NCBI GenBank assembly: GCA_034620365.1
Contig: JAQGEQ010000262.1
Location: 1 to 64,000, forward strand
DNA from: Pegea sp. RAD2-039
Lineage: Eukaryota; Chordata; Thaliacea; Salpida; Salpidae
Direction of reading: 5' to 3'
DNA: 64,000 nt
Positions 26,001-39,815 of the stretch are shown in pieces; the first letter of the stretch is position 1; each line of letters begins with the position of its first letter. The notes under the pieces were generated by a model. It saw only the letters and a program-made list of their open reading frames with translations, did no database searches and had not been told where the DNA came from. Made by a program: the position numbers and the translations under genes.

Positions 26001-27766
26001 CTAAAATCTCTTTTGTTTCAGAAACAATTAGTTCCAGTCAATTACGAGATATTCTTTATAACTCCCTTAATCAAGGTAACCAAAAAGCATGCCAACTTTG
26101 ATTAAAAGCATGTGTAGGCTGTTGATAAATAAGTCTTTTGATAATAGCATTTTTAAAAGGACAGCTTTTATGCGTGCAAGTTTTGTATATTTTGTTTAAA
26201 ATGATTTAGACTGAAATCATTATGATAAACGTAGTTTAAGATTCACCAACAGTAATGGTAATAAAATGTAGAATTATTTGTAAATCTGTTTCTTGTTCGA
26301 AATTAAACTTAGTTAATTTATTTTACCAATCTTATATCTTTTAATCGAAAATAGTTCAAAAATTTTAATTTTAAATCAGTTATAAGTAACTTAAAAATTT
26401 TCAATTTAGATAATATAACATTTTTGAAAGGATTTTTGTGAAAAAGTAAAAATGAGTTAAACTACGTGTCATCTAAAAATAGGACCAACTGAAAGTATAC
26501 AAAAGATGATATCTGTTCAAAAATAATTATAAAAACATTTTGTAAATAAAGTTTTATTGATTTGATAAAATGGTTTTTAAATGTATTCTAAGATCTTATT
26601 CAAAAGCTGATTTTAGCGTAATATAATTTGATAGAAAATAAATTGAAGAATTAATTAAACATTCTTTGAAAGATTATTATATTTTCTTAAACTTGAACTT
26701 TAAGGTTATACTAAATGTACAAAGACATATTAAATCTATCTTCAGATCATTATTAAAGAGCTATCAATAAGAATAAGCATATTCAATTAAGAAATCAAAA
26801 ATTAACTGATTAACAATTGAATATTTAAATTAGTGTCTTCCTAAGTTTCATAAATGATATCATTTATACCATTTTTATCATATAAGATTTGCTTATAAAC
26901 ATCTTTTTTTTACTTTATATTAAACTTCGTTAGTTTCAACGAATTGGAATCCTTGATTTCATTAAAGCATATACTAGCTAGCGTCTTTGAGAAATTATTT
27001 CTAGGAATTAGCTACTGACAAACATAATCTAGTAAAAACAAACAAGAACAAAATGGCGGAAAAAATTAAATCACTCACCATTCTTAGGTGGGTTTCTCCT
27101 AATCCTCATCCAATCGTACGTGTTTGCAGAAAGATCTTTAGTTTTTACTGCTGGAATTATCTTTTTCGGGATGCTGGACGGAGAGATATTTTCTCGAGGT
27201 CTATAAAGTTGCATCACATGATCTCTAGTGTGTGAAGCAGGTGGTAATGTAGATGTAGTTGGTATGTGGCAAGCACTAGACTGAAAATGGGACTGTGCAT
27301 GGCGTTGATGAAGCATTTCTGGTCGTATATGGCTGATTCCTGGTCCGTATATGTTACCACAATTGTTGTAGTTATCAGTCGTTGCATAGTGTTTAGGTAG
27401 AAAACTATTCATAGAAGGCTGAGACGGATGAGAAAGATTAGAAGCTGGTGACATGGGGTAGTAACTTGTTTGTCCAAATCCGTAGGGTGTGTAGCTAACT
27501 GGATTAGGCCCCATTCCTGAGTTAGGGTCAGGAGAGACTCGACTTGGGCTCTTACCTTGCGAAGAAGCACAAACTACCCCATTTAGGATACTTGGGCGAG
27601 AATCTCCAAAAATCTCACATTCTTGGGCGCAAGAGTGATATCTTTCAGAAGTTTGAACTTCATTTGATTGAGAAGATAGGGATTGCAGATGGGAAGAGTC
27701 AGAAAGGTTCCCGCGGATATAATGGTTGCTGTTTGAGTTGTTTTGATATTCCATATAAGAATTCAT
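20088..27766 (-). CDS. Hox1: Hox1/labial-class homeobox transcription factor
   Basis: Anterior Hox DNA-binding protein, nuclear. Exons (minus): 27079-27766, 21366-21553, 20088-20330; phases close (688+188+243 nt) to 372 aa. The start at 27766 is preferred over the upstream in-frame ATG at 27817 because it opens with [10 protein letters not shown], matching the MNSFLEY start of Hox1 proteins, and an acceptor-like TTTTTTCAG separates the two ATGs. The hexapeptide region [13 protein letters not shown] (216-228) is the labial-type PBC-binding motif. The homeodomain (about 249-308) reads [20 protein letters not shown]... with Gln50 and Asn51 present. Intron 2 (1,035 bp) splits it between residues 44 and 45 (NETQ|VKIWF), a position known from labial genes. 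Intron 1 is 5,525 bp. Slight divergences from consensus: Ser29, Cys37, Asn39. The tail is Gln/Ser-rich. Confidence 0.96.
22860..23600. other. GC-richer non-coding island in Hox1 intron 1
   Basis: About 740 bp with visibly higher G+C than the surrounding intron. It includes a 73-codon minus-strand ORF (22878-23099) with no recognisable domain, and words such as CATGGCGCCAGG at 23100. No exon with correct phase was found. It could be an old mobile-element piece, a regulatory element or a non-coding RNA; the sequence does not decide. Confidence 0.3.
24060..24240. promoter_or_regulatory. Second GC-richer island in Hox1 intron 1, with CTCF-like word and G10 run
   Basis: Contains CCACGCGGCCAGTAGGGG. 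The part from 24171 (CCAGTAGGGGTTGA) matches 11 of 14 positions of the CTCF core CCASYAGRKGGCRS. A run of ten G at 24221-24230 follows, very unusual at this base composition. Function is unproven. Confidence 0.2.
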
Positions 27767-27785
27767 TTTTGTGGACAAAGAGAAG
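27767..27785 (-). promoter_or_regulatory. Hox1 leader with splice-acceptor-like upstream sequence
   Basis: On the minus strand TTTTTTAAATTTTTTCAG precedes a 19-nt leader and the ATG at 27766. It is either the acceptor of a 5' UTR intron or a spliced-leader acceptor. Its presence argues against using the ATG at 27817. Confidence 0.45.
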
Positions 27786-27789
27786 CTGA

Positions 27790-30700
27790 AAAAATTTAAA
27801 AAACTGAGTTGGAACATGACTTCGGCGTTTTATAAGTTTATGTAAATAAAAATGTAGGTAGTTGAATAAGAACGACCCGTCCTGTGCAAATATTTCTCAA
27901 CTTCTTACTTGCTCATTTGAGTTCGGTTTTTTTTAACAGGCGTTTTTAAACAAAAAATTAAGAAATAAAATATTTTGTACTTTTATTATATACAACTTGA
28001 TTAAACTATAAGTTCAACATCAGTTTAGGAGCAAGACTTGTAATAAAATAATTAATTACTGCGCCTTGTTTTGTTATCAAATGACACAACGAATTTTCAA
28101 ATTTGTGACAAGATCATTTGATGATCAGCTAACAAAAACATTCTTCTATTACACCAAAAGATAACTTTAACAATTTTTGATCTAAAGATAAGATTAATAC
28201 TTATACCTCGATAAAGCTATGTTATAAAGTTTACCATGAACAAGAGCTTGCAAAGAAAATATTTTAACTTATTATATCATAACTAAAAACTGTTTTAAAA
28301 ACAAATCCAGGGTAACTTTTTGGGGCAAATCGTAATTATTCTATTAGTGTGAAAAAAATAAATGTAATAGAATTTTAGGGCTTGATTAGATTAAAGGTCG
28401 TATTTATTAATAAATTGGATTTGAATCAGTAAATAAATTAAATCGCGCGTTAAACAGTATTAATAACATCAGTTAGTTATCGGTGTCAGTGAAATTCTTA
28501 ACATTAATTTATAAATCAAATAAATGTAAACAGGTTTTCGTTGAAAGAAATTTCGGTTTTAAAATAAAAACTATAAAAAATTGCTTTATAGAATCTCAAA
28601 AAATTGAATATAGATTGATTCAGATGCTTATAAATTATCTAAACAGCAAACCAACACCTGTGGTTTGAAGATACACTTAAAAAAATAATTTTTTAACGCA
28701 AAGATGGTTTTTTATCGCAGAAAGCTAAGACAGCAGATAAAGTAATCAATGTCATTAAAAGAATAAGTTTATAAAAATATATAAAATCTTTTAAATTTAG
28801 CGCCAAGAAAGTAAATTAAAAAAGGAATGACTGTAAATACTAAATTGTTGTTTTACATAGAAATATTTCTAATATTGTGAATACACTCAGTAGGATAAGG
28901 TATGATTAAACTGTTTTTCGTTGTCGGCATATAGTTGTATAACCTTAGTTAGAAAAGTGTATGTTAAGTTTGCAGGTGGTAAAATTTGAAAGTGATTATC
29001 TTCCTTTTTAGTTTTTGTTACTGATCTTAAAAAACTTTCTTATATTTACTTAATGAAAAATTCTTTAGTTTTTTTACTACTAAATGAAAATGCCCAGACA
29101 AAACTGCTGGAGTTGTCGTAAAAATAGATTAGCATAAACAGTTGCTAAAATACTTTTTATATTTTCAAATGTCCGAAGATTAGAAGTTGATATTTTCAAG
29201 TTATCTTCTCTTAAGGAGGCCTAAAGTGGTCGCGAGCGTTTCAAGAGTTGGTTTTGAAAGAGCCACAATTAAAGAATATCAAAAATGCCAGTTGACATTA
29301 ATCTCACTATTAATCGTAACCACTTTCATCTTTACATACAGCTAAAAATTTCTATATTCTATCATTTTGATTAAGTTTTTACAAAATAACTTATTAAAGA
29401 GTAAAACACCAGAAAAATTGATGAAAGTATTAAACGCTCTACTAGTTTTCGAACTAATACCCTTTTAAACTAATAAACATTTACCATGTTTTCACAACAT
29501 CGCAATCCTTTCTCTACTCAATTAAAGAAATCTTTGCTAAAAGTTTCGACTTATTTTTAACTTTTAAAGATATAGCAATGATAAGACTAGTTAGTCACCA
29601 TTTCCGTGTGCTTATCAGTTGAAATTCAATACTTTAAAGAAGTTAACCTGATAAAAATGTTAAAGAAAACATCCTATTTTTAAACAAATATAGAAATTCT
29701 ATACGTAATTTAATAGCATCTTTATAGGAATATAAGAAATTTTCAATCTAGCTATATTGAAATTTGATTTTGAAACAAGTTTTAAAATTTGAGAAAACAA
29801 AAACTGATTTACCATTTCTTTCATGACCTGTAATACTCAGAGATGAAATACTTGCGATTACACCGATAAATCTTAACAGTTTTTTTGACAAAGGTGTGAT
29901 GATAAATTACTGAAAATAAATTATCCGATTTCGATTTTTTATAAGATGTTTGTTACCAAAATTTTGAACCTACTCAAATTATTGAATTTCTTATCATCTG
30001 TTGAAAACTTTTAGAGCATTCAGTTTAAAAACGAACTTGAAAAGACTTTTAAACTATTTTTAGCTTAATCCGATACTATTAAGATCATTATTTTTTAAAC
30101 AATGTTCATCCCAGTGTTTTTATTTGTATTATTTAGTCTACAGTTTTTCTTTGTAGATAAACTTACACCTCATTGACACTTTCAAATTCATTCTATGTTT
30201 CAATTTGTTTAACTTTATCAAAAGGTTATTTTGAAATAGTGGTTTCATAATTTTTATTAATTATTCAAAACAATCTCATAGAAAAATGAAACAATTCAAA
30301 GCTGACCTTGAAATACAAGGCAGCACTTTAACACAGCTGTTTACTATCAATTATCATCGTGAAAACTTTATGATTTATTAAGTTGTTTATGTTTTGTTTG
30401 AATTTAGTAGGTTGGAGGTCTTTTACTTATTTAAATAAATCATAATCTGTAACAACTGATGAATAGAGGTTAGAAAGATGCTACTGATATTTACAGCCAA
30501 TAACTTGCTAAATTAGCGCTAAACTAAAAAAATAGATTTAAGTAATTACCGGTTCAAATTAGAGCCAAATCTTTGCAGACAATAAAAAGTTCAAAAGTTT
30601 GAAGTAATATTGAAAGCTACTTAAAAATAAAAAGTAATAAATGCTTGAATAGCAATGTTAACGGCTAAAAAAATCGAAAAGTCTTCACCTGGTTTTCAAT

Positions 30701-33700
30701 AAGGCTTTGAGTGAATTGAAGTTATTTGATCAATTTTATTTCATACATCATTGACTATATAAAAGTAGATTTTAAAATACCGTCTGAAAAAATGAACATT
30801 CTTTGTGAGATTACAGATACAAATTTATATTTTGAAACTGAATAAAAAACATTATGCAAAAAATAAATAAAAAGGTTTAAAAGAAAAATGTCGTAGTCAA
30901 GTGAAATTATAAGAATTTAAATAACATCATTAATTTATAACAGTATATATCTTTTAGATACCTTAAAATTGAAAATAGCAAAACCCGTTTAACACTATTA
31001 AAATCATGAAAATATAAGATAACAAATAAAAAATGTTAGTTTTTAAACAAGCAAATATCTAGCTAATAAAACTTGAGAATAATTATAGATTTTTTTTTTC
31101 ATTTTTGAGCTACATTGTTTATGTATATACAAGAAATAGTTAAAAAAAAATCATTCATTAACATAGAGCAAAAAATTAGATATATAAATAAATAAATTTT
31201 ATAAGAAATACTTAAACAGACAACATTAAATATCTATTAGAGCATCAAAATCATTTTTAAACAAATTATCTTTTTTTTTTGTAAATAACTTTAGGTATAA
31301 AGTTTTAATAAAAAATAATAGCTAAGCATTTAAAAAAACAGCGACTTTCTTCATAAATATCAAATGTACAAACCCTATTTCTTCAGTAAAATTAATTGTT
31401 AAATCTAAATACTGATAAATGCTTCTTCTGATTTTTTTTGAATGTATACAAAACCTTTCAGACAGCTGATTTTTCAATTTCTTTGTGAAATATAAAAAGC
31501 TTTTCTCGTTTTTGATTTCTTAAAAGTTTAGAACATATAAATAAATTGTAGATTTGGAAAAAAACAGCAAAATAAGTTCTGTTGCTTACTTCAAAATTGG
31601 TTTTGTACCTTCAGCTGAATTAAGATTAATTGAATGTGTTAAAGCTTAATAATTGCTTGTTGTAACTATAAATTCTGCTAGGATAGTCTGATTTTCATTT
31701 AGATAATTTCAAGCAAATTAAATTTCTTTATTTTATCTTGAATTCTTAATTTGAATTATTTAAAAAAACAGTTTTTTTTTTAAAGTTAATTGTTAGTTAC
31801 CAAGAAAAGCTTTTTGGTTTTAGCTACTATTACAGTTTGTTCTTAATTTATTTTAAGAAACTTTTTCTTTACATTTTATAAAAGTTTGAAAAAAATTTTA
31901 AAAATTCTGGAAAACAAAGAAAATTTGAAATGTACTATACACTTTTGCCTACAGTTAAAGGGTAGCTTAAGGGTATATTATATAAATATAAATAGTACAT
32001 GCTTAACCATATAACAGTAATTTTTTTTTCAAAATGGCCGAATTGAAAATAGTATATTGTATAAAAAATCAAAGTCTGCTATAAAACTGTCAACAAAATA
32101 TATTTTGAACAACTTTCTAATTATAAAAGTTTTAAATTGATTCTTTCAACGGCATTAGTTTAAGATAACAAGTAAAAATAAATTTTTAGAATGATAAAAT
32201 AAAATATTCCATGTTCAAAAATTAAAATATTTTAACATTCATCTTTTTTAAGTTGAATTATACACCAATAACAAATTTTTCCTAATTCTTTAAATTTGTT
32301 TGCAAAAAACTTAAATTAATTGCTTTATTATTATTCTAATTTAATTTAATTAAAAATAAATTAATAAATATTTGAAATTTTCCGTTATATTAAGTAGCAA
32401 AATAGTTGTTCAAATGCATACTCTAATTCTGAAATAAGGTTACTTTTGCTTTAAAAACTCAGTAATTTTGGTTTACGCTTTTTGTGGTGATAAAAACTCA
32501 ATCAAATAAATAATTAATAATAATTTATAAAATCTGTCCAACATTTGAAGATTTTTTAAAATTCGCCATAAATACTTATTAATCAATCTTACAAAAGCTT
32601 AAGATGCAAACAAAACTTTGCAAATTTGCGAAAACGTCTTTAGCTAATAGATAAGACTCTAAAATTAACCCGATAAAACAGTTAAAGGGATAAAAACATA
32701 AAATAAAATACCTCATACTTGTGTAACTTCTCAAAAGTGTTTAGTTTAAATTGTCCCTTCTCTTTTTTACTTCCAACACGTTTTTCTCTCTAAAAATCTC
32801 TTCTTCTCTTTCAAACGATTAAAGAACGTCTACAGCTCTTGAAATAAGGGTTAAAAGTTCATCTTCTCGCTACCTACCCTATTCGCTACCTTAACAACAA
32901 TTTTTTTAAATTCTGGTTTTGCATAAAATTTGATGATATTAACATAAGACTTCATAGACGACTCTATTTAAGGGCAAAACCGTTTTTTTTTCAATTGTTT
33001 ACTAAGAAAGTCTTTGAAACCTTCATCTCATTAATCGATACAACACTTCAAAGCAATATTCTGGGGATTATTTGCAATAAACCGTTTTCTCTGCTTTACA
33101 CTCCTGATAGAAGCACAGGTCAAATCTATTTTTGTTTAAACGACCGGTGTGCTCATTATTGATAGTGATGTCAGTAGACCTAATGACCCGTTTTGTGTGC
33201 AGCCCGCTATTTTAGACCACACATACCCATTTTCATTGTGGCCTAAGTTCACCCTCTGTCCATAAGCTTCTTTCTATCTATCGTTTAAAAATGTCAAGAA
33301 TAAGAAGAATAATCACTTTTGGGGTATAAAGCGTCAAATAGAAAGGTTTTTCGAGTGAAATGTTAATAAAATAGACGAAACCCGCGACATAAAGCATATA
33401 CGAAAGTTAGATGAACTATGCGTAAACACTGAACAAAAATACAACTAATCAAGTTGTTCTCAAATATTCTTCCACTAATTCTTTTATAGATTACACTCTA
33501 TTTTGTCTTTAAAAAGATAAAAGAGCTTTACTGTTTCAATCAATCAAATTCAGTAGAATTTTACGTTTTTTTCTTTCAATAAAATTCTACCTTAAATAAT
33601 GACACAAACGCTCGTAGTTACTTGAACTTTTGTTTACATATCAATACAAAAACTGTAAAATTACCAGCAACAAACAAAGATAACAAGATAAAAAGTAATA

Positions 33701-36700
33701 CATGCACAAAAAAGAAAACTAATCTAGTCACCTAGTAAATATGTTTGGTTGATAATTTTTCGTAATTCTTTCATTTGATTTTCTTTATTTTTTTATAATA
33801 TTTGCAACTGAGCATTATTTCCGACTAGAGTATCAAAGAACCATTCTTCCGATACTTCTTGAAATTTGATAATTGCTATTTATTTTAGCATATAACTGCT
33901 AACTTGGCACTTATTTTTTATTTAGATTTTTGTGTTAATATTTCCCTTTGTAATCTTTTATTAAAGTTTTTTGATGAATCATTTATCACATGTACAATTC
34001 ACTTACCAGATGCTGTTTGTAGTATCTGTTTAGTTGTTATTAGTCATACAAACTTATGAGTTAAAGAGCACGACATTTAAAAAAAAAGTTTGCTGACGCA
34101 AGTATCAGCTCATAATTAAATGTCATCTTATCACAGACATTTGTAGTAAGTTATTAAATTACGACTTATTGATATAATTAAGTCACTAAAAAATGTTTTC
34201 TTTGATTTTGTTGAAAACATTTCAAAATAACTTTAAAATCTTAAGAAATTAATATTTCCATTTTTTAAGTTATCAATTTGTTTTTGCTGCAACTATCTAA
34301 GCCTAATTTAAAATATTCATTTACTTGCTGATAGAGCAAGCAAACTTTCACCTAAAGAATACATAAGTTTCGGTTCATCCTTGTTTTACTCATCAGATGA
34401 TAGTAATCCAATATCAACCTTCTAATCAATTATTGTCAGTCAGTTTGTAGTATTTTAAATTGTGTGGAAAATGTGATTTATGATTATTTTGATACAGCAA
34501 CACGATACCCATTTTTTGTCTAATAAAATCTTGCAGTCTACTACGCGTTGAGGCATTCCATTTGTAGTTTACATTCCGCAGTGTAATTATTCTACTCTAT
34601 TACAACTATTTAACAACCTATTATATACATAAGTTATATAGCAAATACAAGCTCTAAATTGAATTGAAATTGTTATTTATAGAGTAAGCAAGTCAAAAGA
34701 TAAAATATTTTCTTGTAAGATGAAATTTTAATGGTTTTATATTTTGCTAGTTTATACGTCTTACTTGATAAACATATGCATGATTAAGCGTCAATTGTAA
34801 ACCAAATTAAATGAATAAAAATTTTAATGTTTTCTTTTTAAGTTTACAAAGTTTAATTTTTTATAGATCTATTGAGGAATATTATTTTTGAATATTAATA
34901 ATAACAACATTTTTCTTTTGTAACTATAATGCTAAGTTTTTGGCGTTGAATTTTTTCTCTAAAAATATATTGTGATGAAAGATTTTTTTTTTAAATTAGC
35001 CTACTTATCAGAGGGGTTTTAATGAAGCTTACAATGTATGATTATTACAAATAGATTAATTTTCAAAGAATCATTCAGAACTTCTCTTGAAAATATAAAT
35101 GATAACAAATAATTCTTTTATATAATACATAATAAATATTATCTTTTTTAAACCCTTGTCCAGATAAGTTGGCAACCTTCTTTTTGAAAATTTAATAACT
35201 TATTATTTAATATTACTATCATTTGATATACATTGTTTCAATACTTACCCAACAGTCTGTATGCATACTGCAAAAACATGCTTATAACAGTTTTATCATT
35301 AAAAAAGAATAACCGTTAAAAAGGATTAGCATTAATCATAAAAATAAATATTTTTATAAAAGGTCCCAGAATTGTCATTTGTAAACTAATAATGATAAGA
35401 CCAACAATTACTTCATTCATAAATTTGATATTTCAACTAATAAACTTGAGAGATATTTGTAAGCAATTTATTTCGAGTAACAAATGTTAATCAAATAATT
35501 TTTTAGTACCTTTAACAACAATTTTTGCTTTTTAAATGTAATTTTAAACTAATCATTGAACATTTCTCAGATTACTTTTCAAATATTGATCAGGCTCTAA
35601 AAAATTGATAATTTTAACTTGTAATTAAAAATATCTTGAAAAGAATCAATAATTTATCCGGTTTAAAAATCTTTTGATTTTAGTATGATTGTGCTTCAAT
35701 CAATTGAAAACATCACTTGAATTTGTAGAGATCTTCTCATCTTTACTCAATCTATGCTTATCGAAAACTTAAAAAAAAAGAATTTTTCAGCTCAAAAAGT
35801 TCATTTGGACTAGACGACAAGCCTAAGCGGTCAAGACTTGACAGATTACATTTTCAGGTACCACAGGTTATTGCAAAGGTTAATACTTGAATAATTTCAA
35901 TAGAAAGTCCATCTTCATAAGCCTGCTTCCCCCTTCATTTAGTTTTGAATGATTTATCGAATGAACCTACAATGTCCTTTCAACAAGCGATCTTTATGTG
36001 CTACTTTTTATCTATCCTTTTTTGAAAAGACTTGTATAAGAATTTTAGGCGCCATAGCAAGCCAAAACTTTAAGTTGATGCTAAAACAGATTTGATATCG
36101 AATTTTTTATTAAATGAACAAGCCTTTCTATTCTTTAGAAATCTACATTTTTAATTAAACTCTAGAGAAAAAATTGTTTGTAAATTTTGTGAGATATTTC
36201 TTGAAAATTAAGCTTGTCTAAACATTAGACGATACTTTGTTTATACACTCAACAGTCTTTTTGTTGTCTCGTTTATAACGATCGAGACAAAGGTTTTACT
36301 TATTTTTCTTGACAATTTCATGTGTAATAAAAACCTCTAACAGCCTATTCGATTTTACGGTGAAAGATTTTACTATTACTTTTGATAAATCTTCGTAAAA
36401 ACTGCCTAAAGAAAACTTTTTAAAATGATGTTTACTTATATCAAAATTATGTCAATTTAATAAATCACGCTTAAAAAGTACTTTTTATCATAATTCATTA
36501 CGACTTACTTCATGAAAAAAACAGTTACATAGAAGTATTTTAATTTTGTAATTGTTTAGTAAATATTTACTTATTAGAAATATAAATTCTACTTTAAATG
36601 CATACTATAAATAAGAAACAACAAATAAAAAGTTTAATTAGTCATTACTCAGCATACAGTTTAATTTTTGTGCAAATACTGAGTTTAATAACTACCGATC

Positions 36701-39700
36701 ATCAGTCATCAGAAAATTGATTTTTTAGATTCATCATTTAATTATAAAATATTGAAAGCGATGATTAATTGTTTCAAAATAACAATATAAGGAATGATGA
36801 CACTCAAAGTTGCTACAAAACATTTGATAAAAAAATGAGAAATATGTCCTATAAAATATCTTCACACTTAATTGGACTTAAAATATTTTTACATTGGAGA
36901 GAAAATTACTTAATTTAATTAAACTTTTAGTAAATGTGAAGCAAAAAGTCTATTTTAATAAATACCAAGAAGTGTATAAATCATATTTTCTGTAAAAAAT
37001 TAGAGATCAAAGAATTTTATCCACATTTTTTAAACTCCAGATCGTAAAATGAAAAGAAATTTGTTTATAAATTTTGTTCATAGTAATTTCATAGTTCTTT
37101 AGTTTTAAAACATCTTAAAATGTGTTAAATATAATACAGTAATTGTTTTTTACTGTGCAAGTTATTAGATACTTGGATTTAAAAGTAACTTCGATGTACT
37201 ACTAGTAAAAGTAAATTGTGTTCTTAATAATAGCACAAAATTACAAAAAAAATATAATAGAATTATTTCTTGTCTTAACTTGAAAAATAGTTATGAGAAT
37301 GAAATATATTTAAGTATAAAATCATATTTCAATTAACTCAATTACTGTTTTAACTACATCCTTTTTGCCTGATTTTTATCAGTTGTATTGCTTGTTGAAA
37401 AGTGTTTTCAGAAAAATGTATAATGTTTTTTTTAATAAATTGTGTCAGATTGATTTAATTGATTGTACAATAAGTGTACTTAGCAAAAGTTTCAGAAACA
37501 ATTAGGTTTCGATTTATAGATATGTCACATGCTTGATCAATCAGCAACTTAAATTACTTTCCCAAAAAGTGTAAAGGATTCTAATTTTAACAGATAGATT
37601 ACAACAGATGTACTGAATCATCGTAAGACCAAACTTACTTTGAATGTTGCTAATGCTAATTTTGGTAAATTAGTAAATGTGTAGCAGTGTAGTATTTGAT
37701 TTGCGATAAATATCTCAAATACGTTTTTCTACCTTAATCTGGAAATTAAAATATTTGTCGACAAAAAGCTAGATATCCCTTAGCTTGATCAAAATAATTA
37801 TATTATAATATTATAAAATATGTTTTGATTTGATATTGTTTCTTTATATTTAAAAAAAGGTCATCTTTGTTGTTGTATCCTTTTTTATTAATATATTTTT
37901 TATTTTATTTTTTGAAAAACACAACTTAATAAAAAAAACTTTATTTATATTTTCGATGTTACAAACTTATCAAATCATCAAGCCAGCTTCTTTCGTATTG
38001 TTTTTTACTTAATTACACTTTTTAGCAGCTTGGTTTACCAAACTAAAAGCTGTATAGGTGGGATGAATTATTCTTACTTTAAATAGAAATATTTACTAAT
38101 CCTCTGACTGTAGTAGAAAACTGTTGTTTTGGATCTTAATCGATTGAAATTGTACTTAGATGTGCAGTTAGATAGATAGAGCTTAAAAAAGATTTAAAAA
38201 ATAAATATATGATTGACTTTTTGCAGTCGAGCTCTGGAGATAAGAATCCTAATTCGAACACTAATCCTGAGAGGACTAACCCTATTTGGTCCAACATACG
38301 TAAGCTATTCATTATTTTTAGAATGTTTACATAAACTGACAAATATCTGAAGAAGTGTTTGCAAACTACATTGTGCTTAGTTGACCCAAGTTTTTGCGGT
38401 ATCATACTAAGTTGGTTTGTTCGCACTTCTTGAATATTCTTGAATATATACTTTGTCCTTTGCTATGTCTAAAATATTTATTATGCTTTCAAAATATACA
38501 CTTTACTATGTTAACTAATCAAGCAGATTTAAAACTTTTACGAGTTAAGACCTTTTATATCGTGATATAAACAAATTTATTTACAAAATAACAATTACTA
38601 AAAAACCTAAGGTAAGATGAATGCATACAAAGTTGGTAAAAAATATTTATGCTTGTCGACTTATTTGGATTTTAATAAAAAATGTGAGCGAAAAATGAAC
38701 TTTAGTATCAAATGTCACTATAAACAAGCTTTTCCATTCAGTTTTTAATACTGGAAAGATACTAATATTCACTCGTAGCTCTCTATTTAGTTATGTCGAT
38801 ATATACTTTTCAATTTTATTTTAGAAATTTTTAATAACTTAATTGTATGATTTTTGTGTTGGAAAGTGACAATTTGTAAGTTGTGCGATTTTTTAACATG
38901 CTACCAAAGATTAGTACGCAAAATTATGCTTAAAAATCTTCACAAGAAGTAAAATTTATAAAATTGTTATTTTTTTGTTATCAAATTTTTATTAATTTTT
39001 GGTATTAATTGATTAATTGTAAACATATTTTTGTTTATTTTGGCGATATTCATTAAAAACGCCATAAATGTGATAAAACTAAATTGTTGTTTACTAGAAA
39101 GTAGTTGATTACTTTACAGCTGTTAATTTATTAGCTTATTCTTGCTTTTGACACTCTCTGCGCATAGTTTTTAATCATTTGATTATTCTAAAAGCAATTT
39201 TAGTAAATAAAGCTATGTATGTATCGTCAGCTTTAACTGGATAAGACTTTAAGCTTCTTTTTGCTTATAATCTATCAATTTAATGCGTTGGTGAATCAAA
39301 TAACTTATTTTTATGAGTCCTAAATATAAAAATATTATTTATCTTGTTATGATTGATAAATCATAAATACAAAAATTTTATTTATTGATATTTAGTATAT
39401 CTTATATAAGCTGTAGCAAATGCTAGAGTTTTTGAAAATTTATTAACTTGTTTCATTTTTTTATTGATACATATAATTATTATGTTATTTTTTAAATTTA
39501 TATTTTAAACATTAACACTGATATCTATAGAAACTGTAAATATTATATTATATAAAACTTATTTTAGTGCTTATAATTCCATAAATATCATGTGCTTATA
39601 AAATATTTTTTGATATTAAGATAAAACTTATTTTTTCATTATAATAAGCTTATTATGTCTTATTAATTTTATACATTTTAAAAGTGTTGTTTTACTCATA

Positions 39701-39815
39701 TTGATTGAAAGTTTTAAATCTTATTAAAAATATTTATATTTGTTTAAACCATATTTAGGAAACTTTATATGATAAACCAAATAGAAATTCAAAGAATTAA
39801 TTTATTTGTTGGCAG
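27790..39815. other. About 12 kb gene desert upstream of Hox1
   Basis: No exon with supported homology was seen. Mostly 75% or more A+T with poly-A/T runs. The exception is a GC-richer island at about 32.69-33.45 kb, listed separately. A 96-codon minus-strand ORF at 38136-38426 has no recognisable domain. Being 5' of an isolated Hox gene, this interval is a natural place for promoter and enhancer sequence. Confidence 0.5.
32690..33450. promoter_or_regulatory. GC-richer island 5' of Hox1 with nuclear-receptor-like half-sites
   Basis: About 760 bp of mixed composition inside a strongly A+T-rich desert, 5-5.7 kb upstream of the Hox1 ATG. It opens with a pyrimidine-rich stretch (32740-32820). 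AGGTCA lies at 33117-33122 (plus). At 33176-33189 the minus strand reads GGGTCA-TT-AGGTCT, two nuclear-receptor half-sites as a direct repeat with 2-bp spacing (DR2), the second with one mismatch. No long ORF is present. Candidate enhancer, promoter or 5' UTR exon; not proven. Confidence 0.25.

Noticed and set aside
27767..27817. Upstream in-frame ATG of Hox1 (27817)
   Set aside because: A strong acceptor-like TTTTTTCAG lies between it and the conserved MNSYMEY start, so this part is probably intron or outside the mRNA.
38136..38426. 96-codon minus-strand ORF in the Hox1 upstream desert
   Set aside because: No recognisable domain, no splice support and composition like chance; too weak to call a gene.
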